Both the position numbers and the translations under genes were made by a program. The notes beneath the pieces were generated by a model. It worked only from the letters and a program-made list of their open reading frames with translations. It ran no database searches and was not told the origin of the DNA. From positions 124,001-188,000 of the forward strand of contig NZ_JAODUA010000015.1 of assembly GCF_025399895.1 (NCBI RefSeq): 64,000 nucleotides of DNA, written 5' to 3'. Below, in pieces: positions 7,569 to 15,672 of this stretch. The DNA comes from Streptomyces sp. ASQP_92 (lineage in GTDB: Bacteria > Actinomycetota > Actinomycetes > Streptomycetales > Streptomycetaceae). Within the stretch, counting starts at the first letter, position 1, and every line of letters starts with the position of its first letter.

Positions 7569-8777
7569 ATGCCATTCGCCATCTACGTTCTCGGGCTGGC
7601 CGTTTTCGCCCAGGGAACATCGGAATTCATGCTGTCCGGGCTCGTGGAGGACATGGCGGCCGCCTTCGGCGTGTCCCTCCCCGCCGTCGGCTCGCTCACC
7701 TCGGCCTTCGCCGTCGGCATGATCGTCGGCGCACCGCTGGTCGCGACGCTGAGCCTGCGATGGCCGCGCCGCCGGGCGCTGCTCGCCTTCCTCGTCACCT
7801 TCCTCCTCGCCCATGTCGTGGGCGCCCTCACCCACGGCTTCGAGGTCCTCTTCGTCACGCGGGTGGTCGCCGCACTCGCCAACGCGGGCTTCCTCGCGGT
7901 CGGCCTCGCGACCGCCGCGAGCATGGCCGGACCCCGGGCAAAGGGCCGGGCGACCTCGGTCCTGCTCAGCGGAGTCACCCTCGCCTGCATCGCGGGCGTG
8001 CCCCTCGGCGCCGTCCTGAGCGAGGTGTGGGGCTGGCGCTCGGCCTTCTGGGGCGTCGCGATCATCTCCGCCCCCGCGATCGTCGCCGTGCTGTGGTCCG
8101 TGCCAGCGACACCCGTCGACCCCGCGGCCCCCAGCGTCCGCCACGAACTGCGGGCGCTGCGCACACCCCGGCTGGTCATGACGCTCGTACTCGGCGCGCT
8201 GGTCAACGGCGCGACGTTCTGCTCGTTCACCTATCTCACGCCCGTCATCACCAACGTGACGGATCTGGGCTCCGGTTGGGTGCCCGCCACCCTGGCGCTG
8301 TTCGGCATCGGATCCTTCGTCGGGGTCAACGTGGGCGGTCGGCTGGCGGACAGCCGGCCCGGCCAGGTGCTCGCGGTGGGCGGGGCCGTGCTGCTGGCGG
8401 GCTGGCTGGTGTTCGCCCTCACGGCGGCCAACCCGGTGGTGACGCTGATCCTCGTCTTCGTGCAGGGGGCGCTCTCCTTCGCCGTGGGCTCCACGCTCAT
8501 CGCCCAGGCCCTCTACACGGCCTCGAACGCCCCGATCCTCGCCGGCGGCTTCGCCACGGCGGCGATGAACGTCGGCGCCGCCGCCGGACCCGCCCTGGGC
8601 GGTCTCGCCCTGGGTGCCGGCCACGGCTACCGCTCGCCGCTCGTGGTGAGCGCCGTGCTCGTCGCCACCGCGCTGATCGTGGCGGCGCTGGCCCGCGCCA
8701 CCGGCATCACCGGCAAGGGCGACGCCGGAGCCGCGGAAAACAGTCCGGACGAGCGTCCGTTGGAAGCCCGTTCCTGA
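7569..8777 (+). CDS. cmlR-like: MFS drug exporter of the CmlR/Cmx chloramphenicol-resistance type
   Basis: 402 residues, 12 transmembrane helices predicted by eye. The opening MPFAIYVLGLAVFAQGTSEF matches what I recall of the Cml/CmlR chloramphenicol efflux proteins of S. lividans and S. coelicolor. Other family features are FVTRVVAALANAGFLAVG, GRATSVLLSGVTLACIAGVPLGA (motif C region) and WGWRSAFWGV. GGAG seven bases before ATG 7569 fixes the start. It probably exports chloramphenicol or related compounds by proton antiport. Upstream is a structured leader. The hydrophilic tail after about residue 380 is poorly conserved. Substrate is inferred from similarity only. Confidence 0.85.
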   Translation: MPFAIYVLGLAVFAQGTSEFMLSGLVEDMAAAFGVSLPAVGSLTSAFAVGMIVGAPLVATLSLRWPRRRALLAFLVTFLLAHVVGALTHGFEVLFVTRVVAALANAGFLAVGLATAASMAGPRAKGRATSVLLSGVTLACIAGVPLGAVLSEVWGWRSAFWGVAIISAPAIVAVLWSVPATPVDPAAPSVRHELRALRTPRLVMTLVLGALVNGATFCSFTYLTPVITNVTDLGSGWVPATLALFGIGSFVGVNVGGRLADSRPGQVLAVGGAVLLAGWLVFALTAANPVVTLILVFVQGALSFAVGSTLIAQALYTASNAPILAGGFATAAMNVGAAAGPALGGLALGAGHGYRSPLVVSAVLVATALIVAALARATGITGKGDAGAAENSPDERPLEARS

Positions 8778-8803
8778 CCGTCGTGCCCCGTAGCCTGTGG
8801 TCC

Positions 8804-8848
8804 GCCCTCCTTGCGGCGGCGGGCCGCCGGCCCGGGTGCGCGGAGGGC
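8804..8848 (+). terminator. Probable terminator after the MFS pump
   Basis: GCCCTCC (8804-8810) pairs with GGAGGGC (8842-8848) around a very GC-rich interior that can itself fold. It lies 27 bp after the stop codon. Confidence 0.5.
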
Positions 8849-9067
8849 CTTCAGAGCCGGGTCGGGACCGGGAGGCCATCCGCCGGCCGCTTCGCCCGGC
8901 GCTCCCCTCGTGCGGCAATCCGGCCCGACGACCGGATCTTTGTGCTTTACGCCAATACGGGCCGTGGCCCGGACTCGTAGAGACTGCCGAACACAGCGTC
9001 GCCCCGCGGCAGTTGTGTTGCTCCGGGGCGATGTCCACCACACTCGCACCACCACGGGGAGCATCCC

Positions 9068-9814
9068 ATGTCCGATGCGCAGCAGCAGTACGACCAGATC
9101 GGTGAGGCATTCGAGGGCTTCAAGACCCTGCCCCTCATTCAGTACGGCGAAGTACCCGCGTTCCTGGCGATGGTCGGGGATGTCACGGGCAAGTCCGTCA
9201 TCGACCTCGGTGGCGGCACCGGTTTCTACGCCCGCGAGTTGAAGCGGCGCGGGGCGTCCGACGTGTTCTGTATCGACGTCTCCGGCGAGATGATCGCGGT
9301 CGGCGAGAAGATCGAGGAGTCCGCTCCGCTGGGTGTGCGGTACGCGGTCGGCGACGTCGCCGGGATGGGTGAAGTGGGCACGTTCGACGTCGGCGTGGCG
9401 GTGCAGTTGTTCAACTACGCCGAAGACGTGGCCGCCGTGGAGAAGCTGTGCCGCGTCGTGCGCGCCAACCTTGCCGAGGGGGCTGAATTCTTCGTGTTCA
9501 CCATGAACCCGTCCTACCGCTTCGACGGGCCGCCGCTGGACAAGTACGGCTTCCGCTGCGAGGCCACCGGTGAGACCTCTCCCATCGGGATTCCGTCGAA
9601 GATCACCGCGCTCCTCGGCGATCACCCCGTCTCCTTCACGGCGATCCCGCCGAGCCGGGAAACGCTGGAGAGCTGCCTGTCCGCGGCGGGATTCACGGGC
9701 ATCGAGTGGGTGCCGATGGAGATCTCACCGGCCGGGATCGAGAAGTACGGCCGGGAGTTCTGGGACGACTTCTACGGCAACCCGCCGCTGACCATGCTCC
9801 GCTGCCGCGCCTGA
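9068..9814 (+). CDS. Class I SAM-dependent methyltransferase
   Basis: 248 residues. The Rossmann-type SAM site is clear: VIDLGGGTGFYARELKRRGA (about 44-63, motif I), VFCIDVSGEM (acidic loop) and VRYAVGDVAGMGEVGTFDVGVAVQLFNYA (motifs II-III). The C-terminal half, with SPIGIPSKI and EWVPMEISPAGI, would hold the acceptor. It resembles toxoflavin-type or other small-molecule methyltransferases rather than RNA or protein ones. GGGGAG precedes the ATG. It is monocistronic with a terminator behind it. The acceptor is unknown. Confidence 0.82.
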   Translation: MSDAQQQYDQIGEAFEGFKTLPLIQYGEVPAFLAMVGDVTGKSVIDLGGGTGFYARELKRRGASDVFCIDVSGEMIAVGEKIEESAPLGVRYAVGDVAGMGEVGTFDVGVAVQLFNYAEDVAAVEKLCRVVRANLAEGAEFFVFTMNPSYRFDGPPLDKYGFRCEATGETSPIGIPSKITALLGDHPVSFTAIPPSRETLESCLSAAGFTGIEWVPMEISPAGIEKYGREFWDDFYGNPPLTMLRCRA

Positions 9815-9828
9815 CCGACCGTACGCAA

Positions 9829-9855
9829 GCCCCGTCGGTGTGCTGCCGACGGGGC
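9829..9855 (+). terminator. Terminator after the methyltransferase
   Basis: Perfect 10-bp stem (GCCCCGTCGG with CCGACGGGGC) and 7-nt loop, 15 bp after the stop. Confidence 0.8.
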
Positions 9856-9955
9856 ACGGGTGCGTGGTGACCGCCCGTCAACTGCGGCTGGCCGCAAGCG
9901 AATTGGGGTCTCGGCGGCCCTGCCCCTACCGACCCCCGCCCCCGCATCCTCGCCT

Positions 9956-9981
9956 GGTGTACGCTCAAGCGCACGGTGTAC
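9956..9981. promoter_or_regulatory. GGTGTAC direct repeat with CGCTcaAGCG dyad upstream of TetR gene
   Basis: GGTGTAC occurs at 9956-9962 and 9975-9981, 19 bp apart, bracketing the dyad CGCT-CA-AGCG (9962-9971). It lies about 75 bp before the TetR start and is a candidate autoregulatory site. Confidence 0.4.
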
Positions 9982-10056
9982 CCAGGACCATACGGCGTGC
10001 GCACGACGCGCAGGGCGTGTGCGATGGGTCCGGGACGGGACGAGGGAGGCCGGCGG

Positions 10057-10806
10057 ATGCCGAGCGACGAGCAGCAGGCGATTCCGTCGGTGTGGACGCG
10101 TCCACGCGGGCGCCGCGAGCAACCGGCGCTGAGTCGGGAGCAGATCGTCTCCGAAGCCGTCCGGCTCCTGGACGCGGAGGGGATCGACGCGCTGAGCATG
10201 CGCAAGCTCGGCACCCGCCTCGGAGCGGGAGCCACGTCCCTCTACCGCCATGTGGCCAACAAGGACGAGCTCATCGAGCTTGTGGTGGACGAGGTGTACG
10301 GGGAGCTGGACGAGCCCGGCGCCGCGCAGTCGTCGCACTGGCGTAAGACCACGACTCTGCGCGCCCACAGCCTGCGGGACATGATCCTCAAACATCCGTG
10401 GATCGCCTCGGTGCTGGGCGACGTCGGCGTCGCCCACCTGGGACCGAACCTGATGCGCCTCTCGGACCGGATGATCGAGACGTTCGAGACGGCGGGCTTC
10501 CCGCTGAGGGAGTCGGACCACGCGGTACGCACGGTGTTCGCGTACGTCACCGGCATGGCGACCAGCGAGGCGGCGTGGCTGACCATGCTGGCGCGCAGCG
10601 GCCAGAGCGAGCGGGAGTGGGTGGAGCGCCTGTGGCCGGCCGCCGAGCAGGCCGCGCAGGCCTATCCGCGACTGCGCAAGGGGTACGCCGACCAGCGGGG
10701 CAAGGACCCGCGTGCCACGCGCGACGAGAACTTCGTGTACGGCCTGGAGCGGATCCTGGACGGCCTTGAGGTCCGTCTCACCGATGTGGGCGACGCCGCC
10801 GGGTAG
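10057..10806 (+). CDS. TetR-family regulator with TetR-class C-terminal domain
   Basis: 249 residues. The N-terminal helix-turn-helix spans about 25-70 (LSREQIVSEAVRLLDAEGIDALSMRKLGTRLGAGATSLYRHVANKDEL). The 'SLYRHV-x-NKDEL' motif and the long C-terminal domain place it with classic TetR-type repressors (TetR_C_1 group), often next to drug pumps or modifying enzymes. The ATG at 10057 has GGGAGG seven bases upstream; an earlier in-frame start lacks this. It is followed by a hairpin, then a second TetR gene in the same direction. The ligand and targets are unknown. The CmlR-like pump lies 1.3 kb upstream but is separated by another gene. Confidence 0.88.
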   Translation: MPSDEQQAIPSVWTRPRGRREQPALSREQIVSEAVRLLDAEGIDALSMRKLGTRLGAGATSLYRHVANKDELIELVVDEVYGELDEPGAAQSSHWRKTTTLRAHSLRDMILKHPWIASVLGDVGVAHLGPNLMRLSDRMIETFETAGFPLRESDHAVRTVFAYVTGMATSEAAWLTMLARSGQSEREWVERLWPAAEQAAQAYPRLRKGYADQRGKDPRATRDENFVYGLERILDGLEVRLTDVGDAAG

Positions 10807-10812
10807 CGGCTG

Positions 10813-10835
10813 CGGGGCTCTGCGAGCAGACCCCG
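10813..10835 (+). terminator. Probable terminator between the two TetR genes
   Basis: CGGGG-C-TCTGC pairs with GCAGA-CCCCG with one bulged base and a 2-nt loop, right after the TetR stop. Confidence 0.5.
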
Positions 10836-10952
10836 ACCCCGTGTCGTGATGACGCGGTCGAGCGACAGCATCATGGGTGTGGTTCTGCCCGTGCAGGACG
10901 TAGGCCCGCCGTTCCGTGCGTACGGCATCCCTCCGCAGCAATGGAGTGCCTG

Positions 10953-11582
10953 ATGGCCAGACAGGAACGCGCGTTACGTACGCGCAACGCGTTGATCGAT
11001 TCCGCCGCCGAGCAGTTCGACCGGGACGGCTTCGAGACCGCGTCGCTCGCCACGATCAGCGCATGTGCGGGGGTGAGCAATGGCGCGTTGCACTTCCACT
11101 TCGCCAGCAAGGCGGCCCTGGCCGGTGCGGTGCGCGAGGCCGCGGCGCAGCGACTGGGGCGGATCACCGGGAGCGAACGGCGGCCCGGCGACGTCACACT
11201 CCAGACGCTGATCGACGCCAGTCATGCCCTGGTCCAGGGACTGCGTGGGGACGTGGTGCTGCGGGCCGGGTTCGGCCTGGGCAACAACCCCGCGTCGAGG
11301 GATCCGGGTGAGGATCCGCACGGGCTTTGGCAGGACTGGGTGGAGGCCACCTTCGCCCGGGCGGACCGCGAGGGAGAATTGGCGCCCAAGGTGTCGCCGC
11401 ACGACGCGGCACTCGCTGTGGTGGCCGCCCTCGCCGGCTTCGAGGCGCTGGGCGGCCAGGACCCGCAGTGGCTGTCTCCTACGACACTGACGCGCTTCTG
11501 GGGGTTGTTGCTGCCCCGCCTCGCCCACGAGTCGGTACTGGAGGGGCTGTTGGCGTCGGGGGCCGGATCCGAAGACATCTGA
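10953..11582 (+). CDS. TetR-family regulator resembling ScbR/ArpA autoregulator receptors
   Basis: 209 residues. The N-terminus MARQERALRTRNALIDSAAE, with F-x-x-x-GF, ATISACAGVSNGALHFHFASK (recognition helix about 35-50), closely follows the layout of gamma-butyrolactone receptors such as ScbR and ArpA. Those bind signalling butenolides or antibiotics and repress antibiotic-cluster genes. The ligand domain is divergent, so it may be a pseudo-receptor. The ATG at 10953 has GGAG six bases before it; an in-frame ATG four codons earlier lacks a ribosome site. No biosynthetic cluster lies beside it. It is convergent with the LysR gene. Confidence 0.8.
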   Translation: MARQERALRTRNALIDSAAEQFDRDGFETASLATISACAGVSNGALHFHFASKAALAGAVREAAAQRLGRITGSERRPGDVTLQTLIDASHALVQGLRGDVVLRAGFGLGNNPASRDPGEDPHGLWQDWVEATFARADREGELAPKVSPHDAALAVVAALAGFEALGGQDPQWLSPTTLTRFWGLLLPRLAHESVLEGLLASGAGSEDI

Positions 11583-11715
11583 GGGAGGGGGGATGGTGGA
11601 TGGCTGAACCTGGGCGGGGGAGGCGTGCCCTCCGGTCCACCTTTCGGCCGTGGCGGACGCTGCGCTCCCGGCCGGTTCACCTTCAGGGCACGGCAAAGGT
11701 GGCGCGTCCCGTCAA

Positions 11716-12624
11716 CTAGGGCCTGCGGGAACGGCGTTGGGCAACGGTCGACAGAAGGGACGTGACCAATGGGTTGGCGTGGTCGGTCCGCCAGGCGACG
11801 GCGACCCGTGTGCGAGCGGTCCCAGGACCGAGCCCGCGGAACGCGACTCCTTTGAGGCGGATGCGTCGGATGCCGGCCGGGGCCACTGAAACCCCCAGTC
11901 CGGCTTCCACGAGCGCACACACCGTCTGCCATTCCACCGCGTACTGGACTGTCCGAGGCGTAAAACCCGCGGCGGCGCACAAGCCGATGATCTGGTCGTG
12001 GAAGCCGGGCCCCACTTCACGAGGCATGAGCACGAAGGGCGAGTCCCACAACTGGGCCAGTCGCACGGTCCGTTGAGCCGCCAGGGGGTGTGCCGTCGGC
12101 AGGACGGCGACGAAGGGTTCGTCGAGTACGGTCCTGAAGCTGAACTCCCTTTCCTCCGTTGGGGGTTCGCGCAGGAGGCCGACATCGATGGTCTCGTCCC
12201 GAAGGGCCGCCAGTTGCGGTGCGGTGGTCATTTCCTGGATGTCCAGACGCACGCCGGGGTACCGGTCCCGGAAGGTGCGCAGCAGATCGGGCAGGACGGT
12301 CAGGGCGAGCGAGGCGGCGAAACCGATGCGCAGGCGGCCCGCCTGGCCGTCACCGACGGCCCTCGCCGCGGCCAGGCCCTCGGCCAGGCCGGTCAGGGCC
12401 CGCAGCGCGGCGGGCAACAGTTCATGACCGACCGGGGTGAGGGTGACTCCGCCCGGTTCGCGACGGAACAGAGCGTGCCCCACCTTGTCCTCGAGGCGGC
12501 GGATCTGCTGGCTCAGCGGCGGTTGCGCGATGCCGAGCCGGGCGGCGGCGCGGCCGAAGTGCAGTTCCTCGGCGAGCACGGCAAAAGCATGCAGTTGCGC
12601 GAGGGGAAGTTCGGGTCGCTCCAT
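11716..12624 (-). CDS. LysR-family transcriptional regulator
   Basis: 302 residues. The N-terminal winged helix is textbook: LAQLHAFAVLAEELHFGRAAARLGIAQPPLSQQIRRLEDKVG (about 7-48), LF-RREPGGVTLTPVG. The rest is a periplasmic-binding-protein-like effector domain with LRIGFAASLAL at about 91 and DVGLLREPP at about 145. It sits divergently, 72 bp from a RidA gene, the standard arrangement for a LysR activator and its target. Start ATG at 12624, no strong ribosome site. The effector is unknown; imine or amino-acid metabolism would fit the neighbour. Confidence 0.93.
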   Translation of the reverse strand: MERPELPLAQLHAFAVLAEELHFGRAAARLGIAQPPLSQQIRRLEDKVGHALFRREPGGVTLTPVGHELLPAALRALTGLAEGLAAARAVGDGQAGRLRIGFAASLALTVLPDLLRTFRDRYPGVRLDIQEMTTAPQLAALRDETIDVGLLREPPTEEREFSFRTVLDEPFVAVLPTAHPLAAQRTVRLAQLWDSPFVLMPREVGPGFHDQIIGLCAAAGFTPRTVQYAVEWQTVCALVEAGLGVSVAPAGIRRIRLKGVAFRGLGPGTARTRVAVAWRTDHANPLVTSLLSTVAQRRSRRP

Positions 12625-12660
12625 ACGCCTAGAAATATCAGGTCGTGCTGGAGAACGTAT

Positions 12661-12689
12661 TAGACGTATCCACGCAGGCCACTTAGCGT
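12661..12689 (+). promoter_or_regulatory. Promoter of the RidA gene, probably giving a leaderless mRNA
   Basis: TAGACG (12661-12666), a 17-bp spacer and TAGCGT (12684-12689) end seven bases before the ATG at 12697. No ribosome site is present. This spacing is the hallmark of actinobacterial leaderless transcripts, where transcription starts on the start codon. Confidence 0.55.
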
Positions 12690-12696
12690 TCGGCGC

Positions 12697-13089
12697 ATGA
12701 CAGAGCGACGTGCGATCCTCAGCGGCTCGACCTTTGAGGAGCAGATCGGCTATGCCCGCGCCGTGGTCGACGGCGAGTGGGTGCATGTGTCCGGGACGAC
12801 CGGGTTCGACTACGCCACCATGACCATCTCCGACGATGTGGTGGAACAGGCCGAGCAGTGCCTGCGCAACATCCGGGCCGCCCTGACCGAGGCGGAGTGC
12901 ACCTTCGCGGACGTGGTACGGGTGCGCTATCTGCTGCCCGACCGCGAGGACTTCGAGCCCTGCTGGCCGGTGCTGCGCCGCTGGTTCGGTGACGTCAGGC
13001 CGGCGGCCACGATGCTCGTGTGCGGCCTTGCCGACCCCCGGATGAAGATCGAGATCGAGGTGTATGCGCGGCGGGGTGCTTCTGGGTAG
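12697..13089 (+). CDS. RidA/YjgF/YER057c-family protein (enamine/imine deaminase)
   Basis: 130 residues. Typical signatures are VHVSGTTGFDYATM (about 28), EQAEQCLRNIRAALTEAECTFADVVRVRYLLPD (about 50-82), RPAATMLVCGLADPRMKIEIEVYA with the C-terminal arginine and glutamate of the active site. RidA hydrolyses reactive 2-aminoacrylate-type enamines made by PLP enzymes. It is cytosolic and forms trimers. It is transcribed divergently from a LysR gene that probably controls it. The mRNA looks leaderless. Confidence 0.92.
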   Translation: MTERRAILSGSTFEEQIGYARAVVDGEWVHVSGTTGFDYATMTISDDVVEQAEQCLRNIRAALTEAECTFADVVRVRYLLPDREDFEPCWPVLRRWFGDVRPAATMLVCGLADPRMKIEIEVYARRGASG

Positions 13090-13362
13090 GTGCTCATGAA
13101 CCGCCGCGACGCGCGTGTCTATCGTGGCTGTCGTGGGTGACAGTGACGAGCTGCTCCGAGTTGTAAGCGGGAGTGCAAAGGGGGCCGCGCCGGAGAGAGA
13201 AGGGCCACGTTCGTCGGAGCGGCGGAGTTTTACCCCGTCCTCATAGGGCCGCGCCACCGTGTGGATGCGGTGGTCTACGATCCGACGGCGGCTCGGGGCG
13301 GACGGCAGCCCGCTCCCTCCCCTCACCCGGGGGCCGACCACCACTACCGCGAACAGGGTTCG

Positions 13363-13998
13363 ATGAACAACACCGCCGAAACAGCCCCGACGAACCAGCC
13401 CCACCCGGTCGGCGGCGGCAACGCGTCCCGGGGTCGCCGCACGCGCACCACCCTCGGATGGTCGGTGGGCATACCCGTGGTCGGCACCGCCGCCGGATTC
13501 CTGACCCAGTATCCGTACGGGCTCTGGGTGGGAATCATCGTGGTGCTGGTCGTCGTCGCGGCGACGGCCATCGTGGTCGGAAGCAGCTGGCGCCGCGCCG
13601 GAGTCGCCACCCTGGCCTGCGCCACCGGGCTTGCCCTGCCGCTGTTCGCGGGCCCGACCCTCTACGAGGTCTGGGCCAAGAAGCTGGGCACACCGGCCGA
13701 CGCCGTCGTCCTCGGCACCGGCCGGGAAGTCAACGGCAAGGGCACCCAACTCGACGTCTGTACGGTCATCGACACATCGGGGACCCGATACGAACTCGGC
13801 GAACGGCAGAACTGCCACGGCCAGTTCAAGCAGGGCCAGCACGTGATCGTCTTCAAGGATCCGCTCGGCCTGCTCGACCCGTGGGTGCAGGAGACGAACG
13901 ACCGCGGCGTCGGCACGGTCAGCCTGCCCATCTCCGCGGGCCTGTTCGTGGTCACCGGGGCGAGCGTCTTCTACGCGGGTAAGCGCCGCAGGCCCTGA
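13363..13998 (+). CDS. Membrane protein of unknown function
   Basis: 211 residues, not recognised. A polar N-terminus (about 1-35) is followed by hydrophobic helices near 37-55, 58-77 and 85-103. A hydrophilic domain (about 105-185) holds TLYEVWAKKLGTPADAVVLGTG, two cysteines (DVCTVID, QNCHGQF) and a basic-acidic mix, then one helix (about 187-203) and a KRRRP end. Cysteine spacing suggests an extracytoplasmic domain with a disulphide. The ATG at 13363 follows CAGGG. No operon partner. Confidence 0.7.
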   Translation: MNNTAETAPTNQPHPVGGGNASRGRRTRTTLGWSVGIPVVGTAAGFLTQYPYGLWVGIIVVLVVVAATAIVVGSSWRRAGVATLACATGLALPLFAGPTLYEVWAKKLGTPADAVVLGTGREVNGKGTQLDVCTVIDTSGTRYELGERQNCHGQFKQGQHVIVFKDPLGLLDPWVQETNDRGVGTVSLPISAGLFVVTGASVFYAGKRRRP

Positions 13999-14089
13999 TG
14001 CCTGGTTGGTGAGTGATGCCCGAGCCGGGATCCGATACCTGCTGCGATCCGCCTTGCCGTCGAACCGCCGGGTCGGCGAGGGTGGGGTG

Positions 14090-14356
14090 GTGCCGGGACA
14101 GGGAAAGAGAAGGCGGCGGCAAGAGGCCGAGAGGCAGCGGCTTGCCGCACGCACGGCGCCGGAGGCCGGGTGTTGGGAAGTGATCTTCGAGACTCGGGAC
14201 GAGACGGCGCTGCGCGCGCGACTGTCCGGTCTTCGGGAGGCGGGTGTCGATGAGTCGACGATCCGGATCGACACGCTGTGCGGCCGCCTGGCACTGCCGA
14301 CGACCTACCGGCTGAGCCGTTTTGCGGCCCGGCCCGCACCCGAGTCCGGTCATTGA
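14090..14356 (+). CDS. Small conserved actinobacterial protein, unknown function
   Basis: 88 residues from GTG 14090, with GAGGG just upstream. A basic head PGQGKRRRRQEAERQRLAAR is followed by WEVIFETRDETALRARLSGL and RIDTLCGRLALPTTYRLSRF. I recall this order (basic head, W-x-x-x-FET-x-DE, R-x-DT-x-CGR-x-x-x-PTTYRLS) from short hypothetical proteins of Streptomyces. It is cytosolic, with no known role. Longer in-frame starts at 14006 lack a ribosome site. Confidence 0.6.
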   Translation: MPGQGKRRRRQEAERQRLAARTAPEAGCWEVIFETRDETALRARLSGLREAGVDESTIRIDTLCGRLALPTTYRLSRFAARPAPESGH

Positions 14357-14534
14357 GGCTGTGGGAAGGACGCGCGTGCCGAAGGGGAGGTTCGGGAGTG
14401 CGGCCAGTCTGCGGTGACGCGCCGACACCCGGCTCCGTACCGGCCGGCAGGACGTCGATGCGCGAGACGACCCGCCGCTTGCTGCGGCCCCGAGGAGCCG
14501 TCGCCACGCTGCCGGATTCCGGGTCCGGGCAGCC

Positions 14535-14564
14535 GGCCGCCGACCCACCTGCCTGTCGGCGGCC
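14535..14564. terminator. Bidirectional terminator between convergent genes
   Basis: Perfect 10-bp stem GGCCGCCGAC/GTCGGCGGCC with a 10-nt loop, between the small protein gene and the dienelactone hydrolase gene. Confidence 0.7.
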
Positions 14565-14591
14565 GACCCCGGGTTCATACGGGCCGTAGGC

Positions 14592-15335
14592 CTACCGGCG
14601 CTTCAAGGTGCGGTCGAGGAGGGGGAGCAGACGGTCCCAGTGGAGTTGCAATGCGGCGGGATCGTAGGCGTCGGTGTCGGCCATGGTGAAGCCGTGGGTG
14701 GTGCCGGGGTAGATCTCGGAGGTGTGGTCGACACCCGCGGCGTCCAGGGCCCGGTTCAGCTCGACGAGGGCTTCGGGTGTCATGTCGCTTTCGGCGTGGC
14801 CGAGGTGGACCGGGGCGGTGAGCTCGGAGATGAGGCGGTCCCGGTCGGCCCGATCGGCGCCCACGGGACCGTGGAATCCGGCGACGGCGGCCACGCGGCC
14901 GGGATGGGCCGCGGCGGTGCGCAGGGCGAGGAGACCGCCGATGCAGTACCCGGTCACCGCGACCGGTCCGGCGCCGACCTCGGGCTGGTCGCTGAGGAAG
15001 TCGAGATACGCGTCGGCATCTCGCAGGACGCGGTCGGCGGTGTGTGCCTCGATCAGGGGCATCACTCGGGCGAAGACCGCCGGACGGTCCTCCGCGCCGA
15101 TGTGCTCGGGCAGTTCGACGACCGGTGTCGGGCCGTGCCGGTAGAAGACGTTGGGAACGAGTACGTAGTAACCGTGCCCGGCCAGTTCGAGGACCAGCTT
15201 CCGTACGACGGGCCGGATGCCGAAGGCGTCCGCGTACATCAACACCCCTGGGTGCGGCCCGTCGTGGGCGGGGTGGGCGGCGAAGGCGTCGGCCTGGCCG
15301 TCGGCGGTGGGAATGCGCAACGTCGTGGTGTGCAT
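14592..15335 (-). CDS. Dienelactone hydrolase-family alpha/beta hydrolase
   Basis: 247 residues. The triad is visible: nucleophile cysteine in TGYCIGG (about 118), aspartate in GHAESDMTPE (about 176) and histidine in YPGTTHGFTM (about 213). GVLMYADAFGIRPVVRK near residue 31 is the family oxyanion segment. Such enzymes open lactones or cleave small esters and are cytosolic. ATG 15335 is preceded by GGAG (CTGGAGCACTC). It is monocistronic behind an unusual promoter about 180 bp upstream (15516-15546). The physiological substrate is unknown. Confidence 0.88.
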   Translation of the reverse strand: MHTTTLRIPTADGQADAFAAHPAHDGPHPGVLMYADAFGIRPVVRKLVLELAGHGYYVLVPNVFYRHGPTPVVELPEHIGAEDRPAVFARVMPLIEAHTADRVLRDADAYLDFLSDQPEVGAGPVAVTGYCIGGLLALRTAAAHPGRVAAVAGFHGPVGADRADRDRLISELTAPVHLGHAESDMTPEALVELNRALDAAGVDHTSEIYPGTTHGFTMADTDAYDPAALQLHWDRLLPLLDRTLKRR

Positions 15336-15515
15336 GAGTGCTCCAGTCGTGGTTGACGGATCGAACCTGTGGTCAACACGACGGAGGCGGTGCCCGCGCG
15401 GCAACGCGGAGTCCTCTGCCCGAGGGCGGGCGCGCAACGGCCCCTACGGTGCTCAGCGGAGCACCGGGTCACCCATCCGTGTGTGGCGCGATGCCGTCCC
15501 GGTAGACATCCCCGC

Positions 15516-15546
15516 AATGTAGTCCACCGGGTGGAGCGGACGCCAA
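15516..15546 (-). promoter_or_regulatory. MerR-type promoter (19-bp spacer with central palindrome)
   Basis: On the minus strand TTGGCG (15546-15541) and TACATT (15521-15516) are separated by 19 bp. The spacer is centred on the perfect 13-bp palindrome TCCACCGGGTGGA (15523-15535). A 19-bp spacer with a dyad in it is the arrangement that MerR-family activators untwist. It points to the dienelactone hydrolase, leaving a leader of about 170 nt. A looser inverted repeat GCCAATGC/GCATTGGC (15542-15549, 15577-15584) overlaps the -35. No MerR gene lies in the window. Confidence 0.45.
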
Positions 15547-15672
15547 TGCCCTTTCCCCACATGCCAGTTAGCGTTCGCATTGGCCACCGCTCACCGCGGA
15601 GTGAGTACCTGAGGCCTCGAATTGAGTACGAGCACCCAGGTCCGCGCCCGCCGCGCAAGGGACGCTGGGGTC

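Noticed and set aside
7470..9110. 546-codon minus-strand open frame opposite the MFS pump
   Set aside because: Translation is a low-complexity Arg/Gly/His mix with no motif; the plus strand carries the real gene.
9068..11582. Biosynthetic gene cluster around the ScbR-like regulator
   Set aside because: No PKS, NRPS, terpene or other core biosynthetic gene is near; only a lone methyltransferase and regulators.
12625..14274. Long upstream extension of the LysR frame
   Set aside because: LysR proteins begin at the helix-turn-helix; ATG 12624 gives the standard 302 residues.
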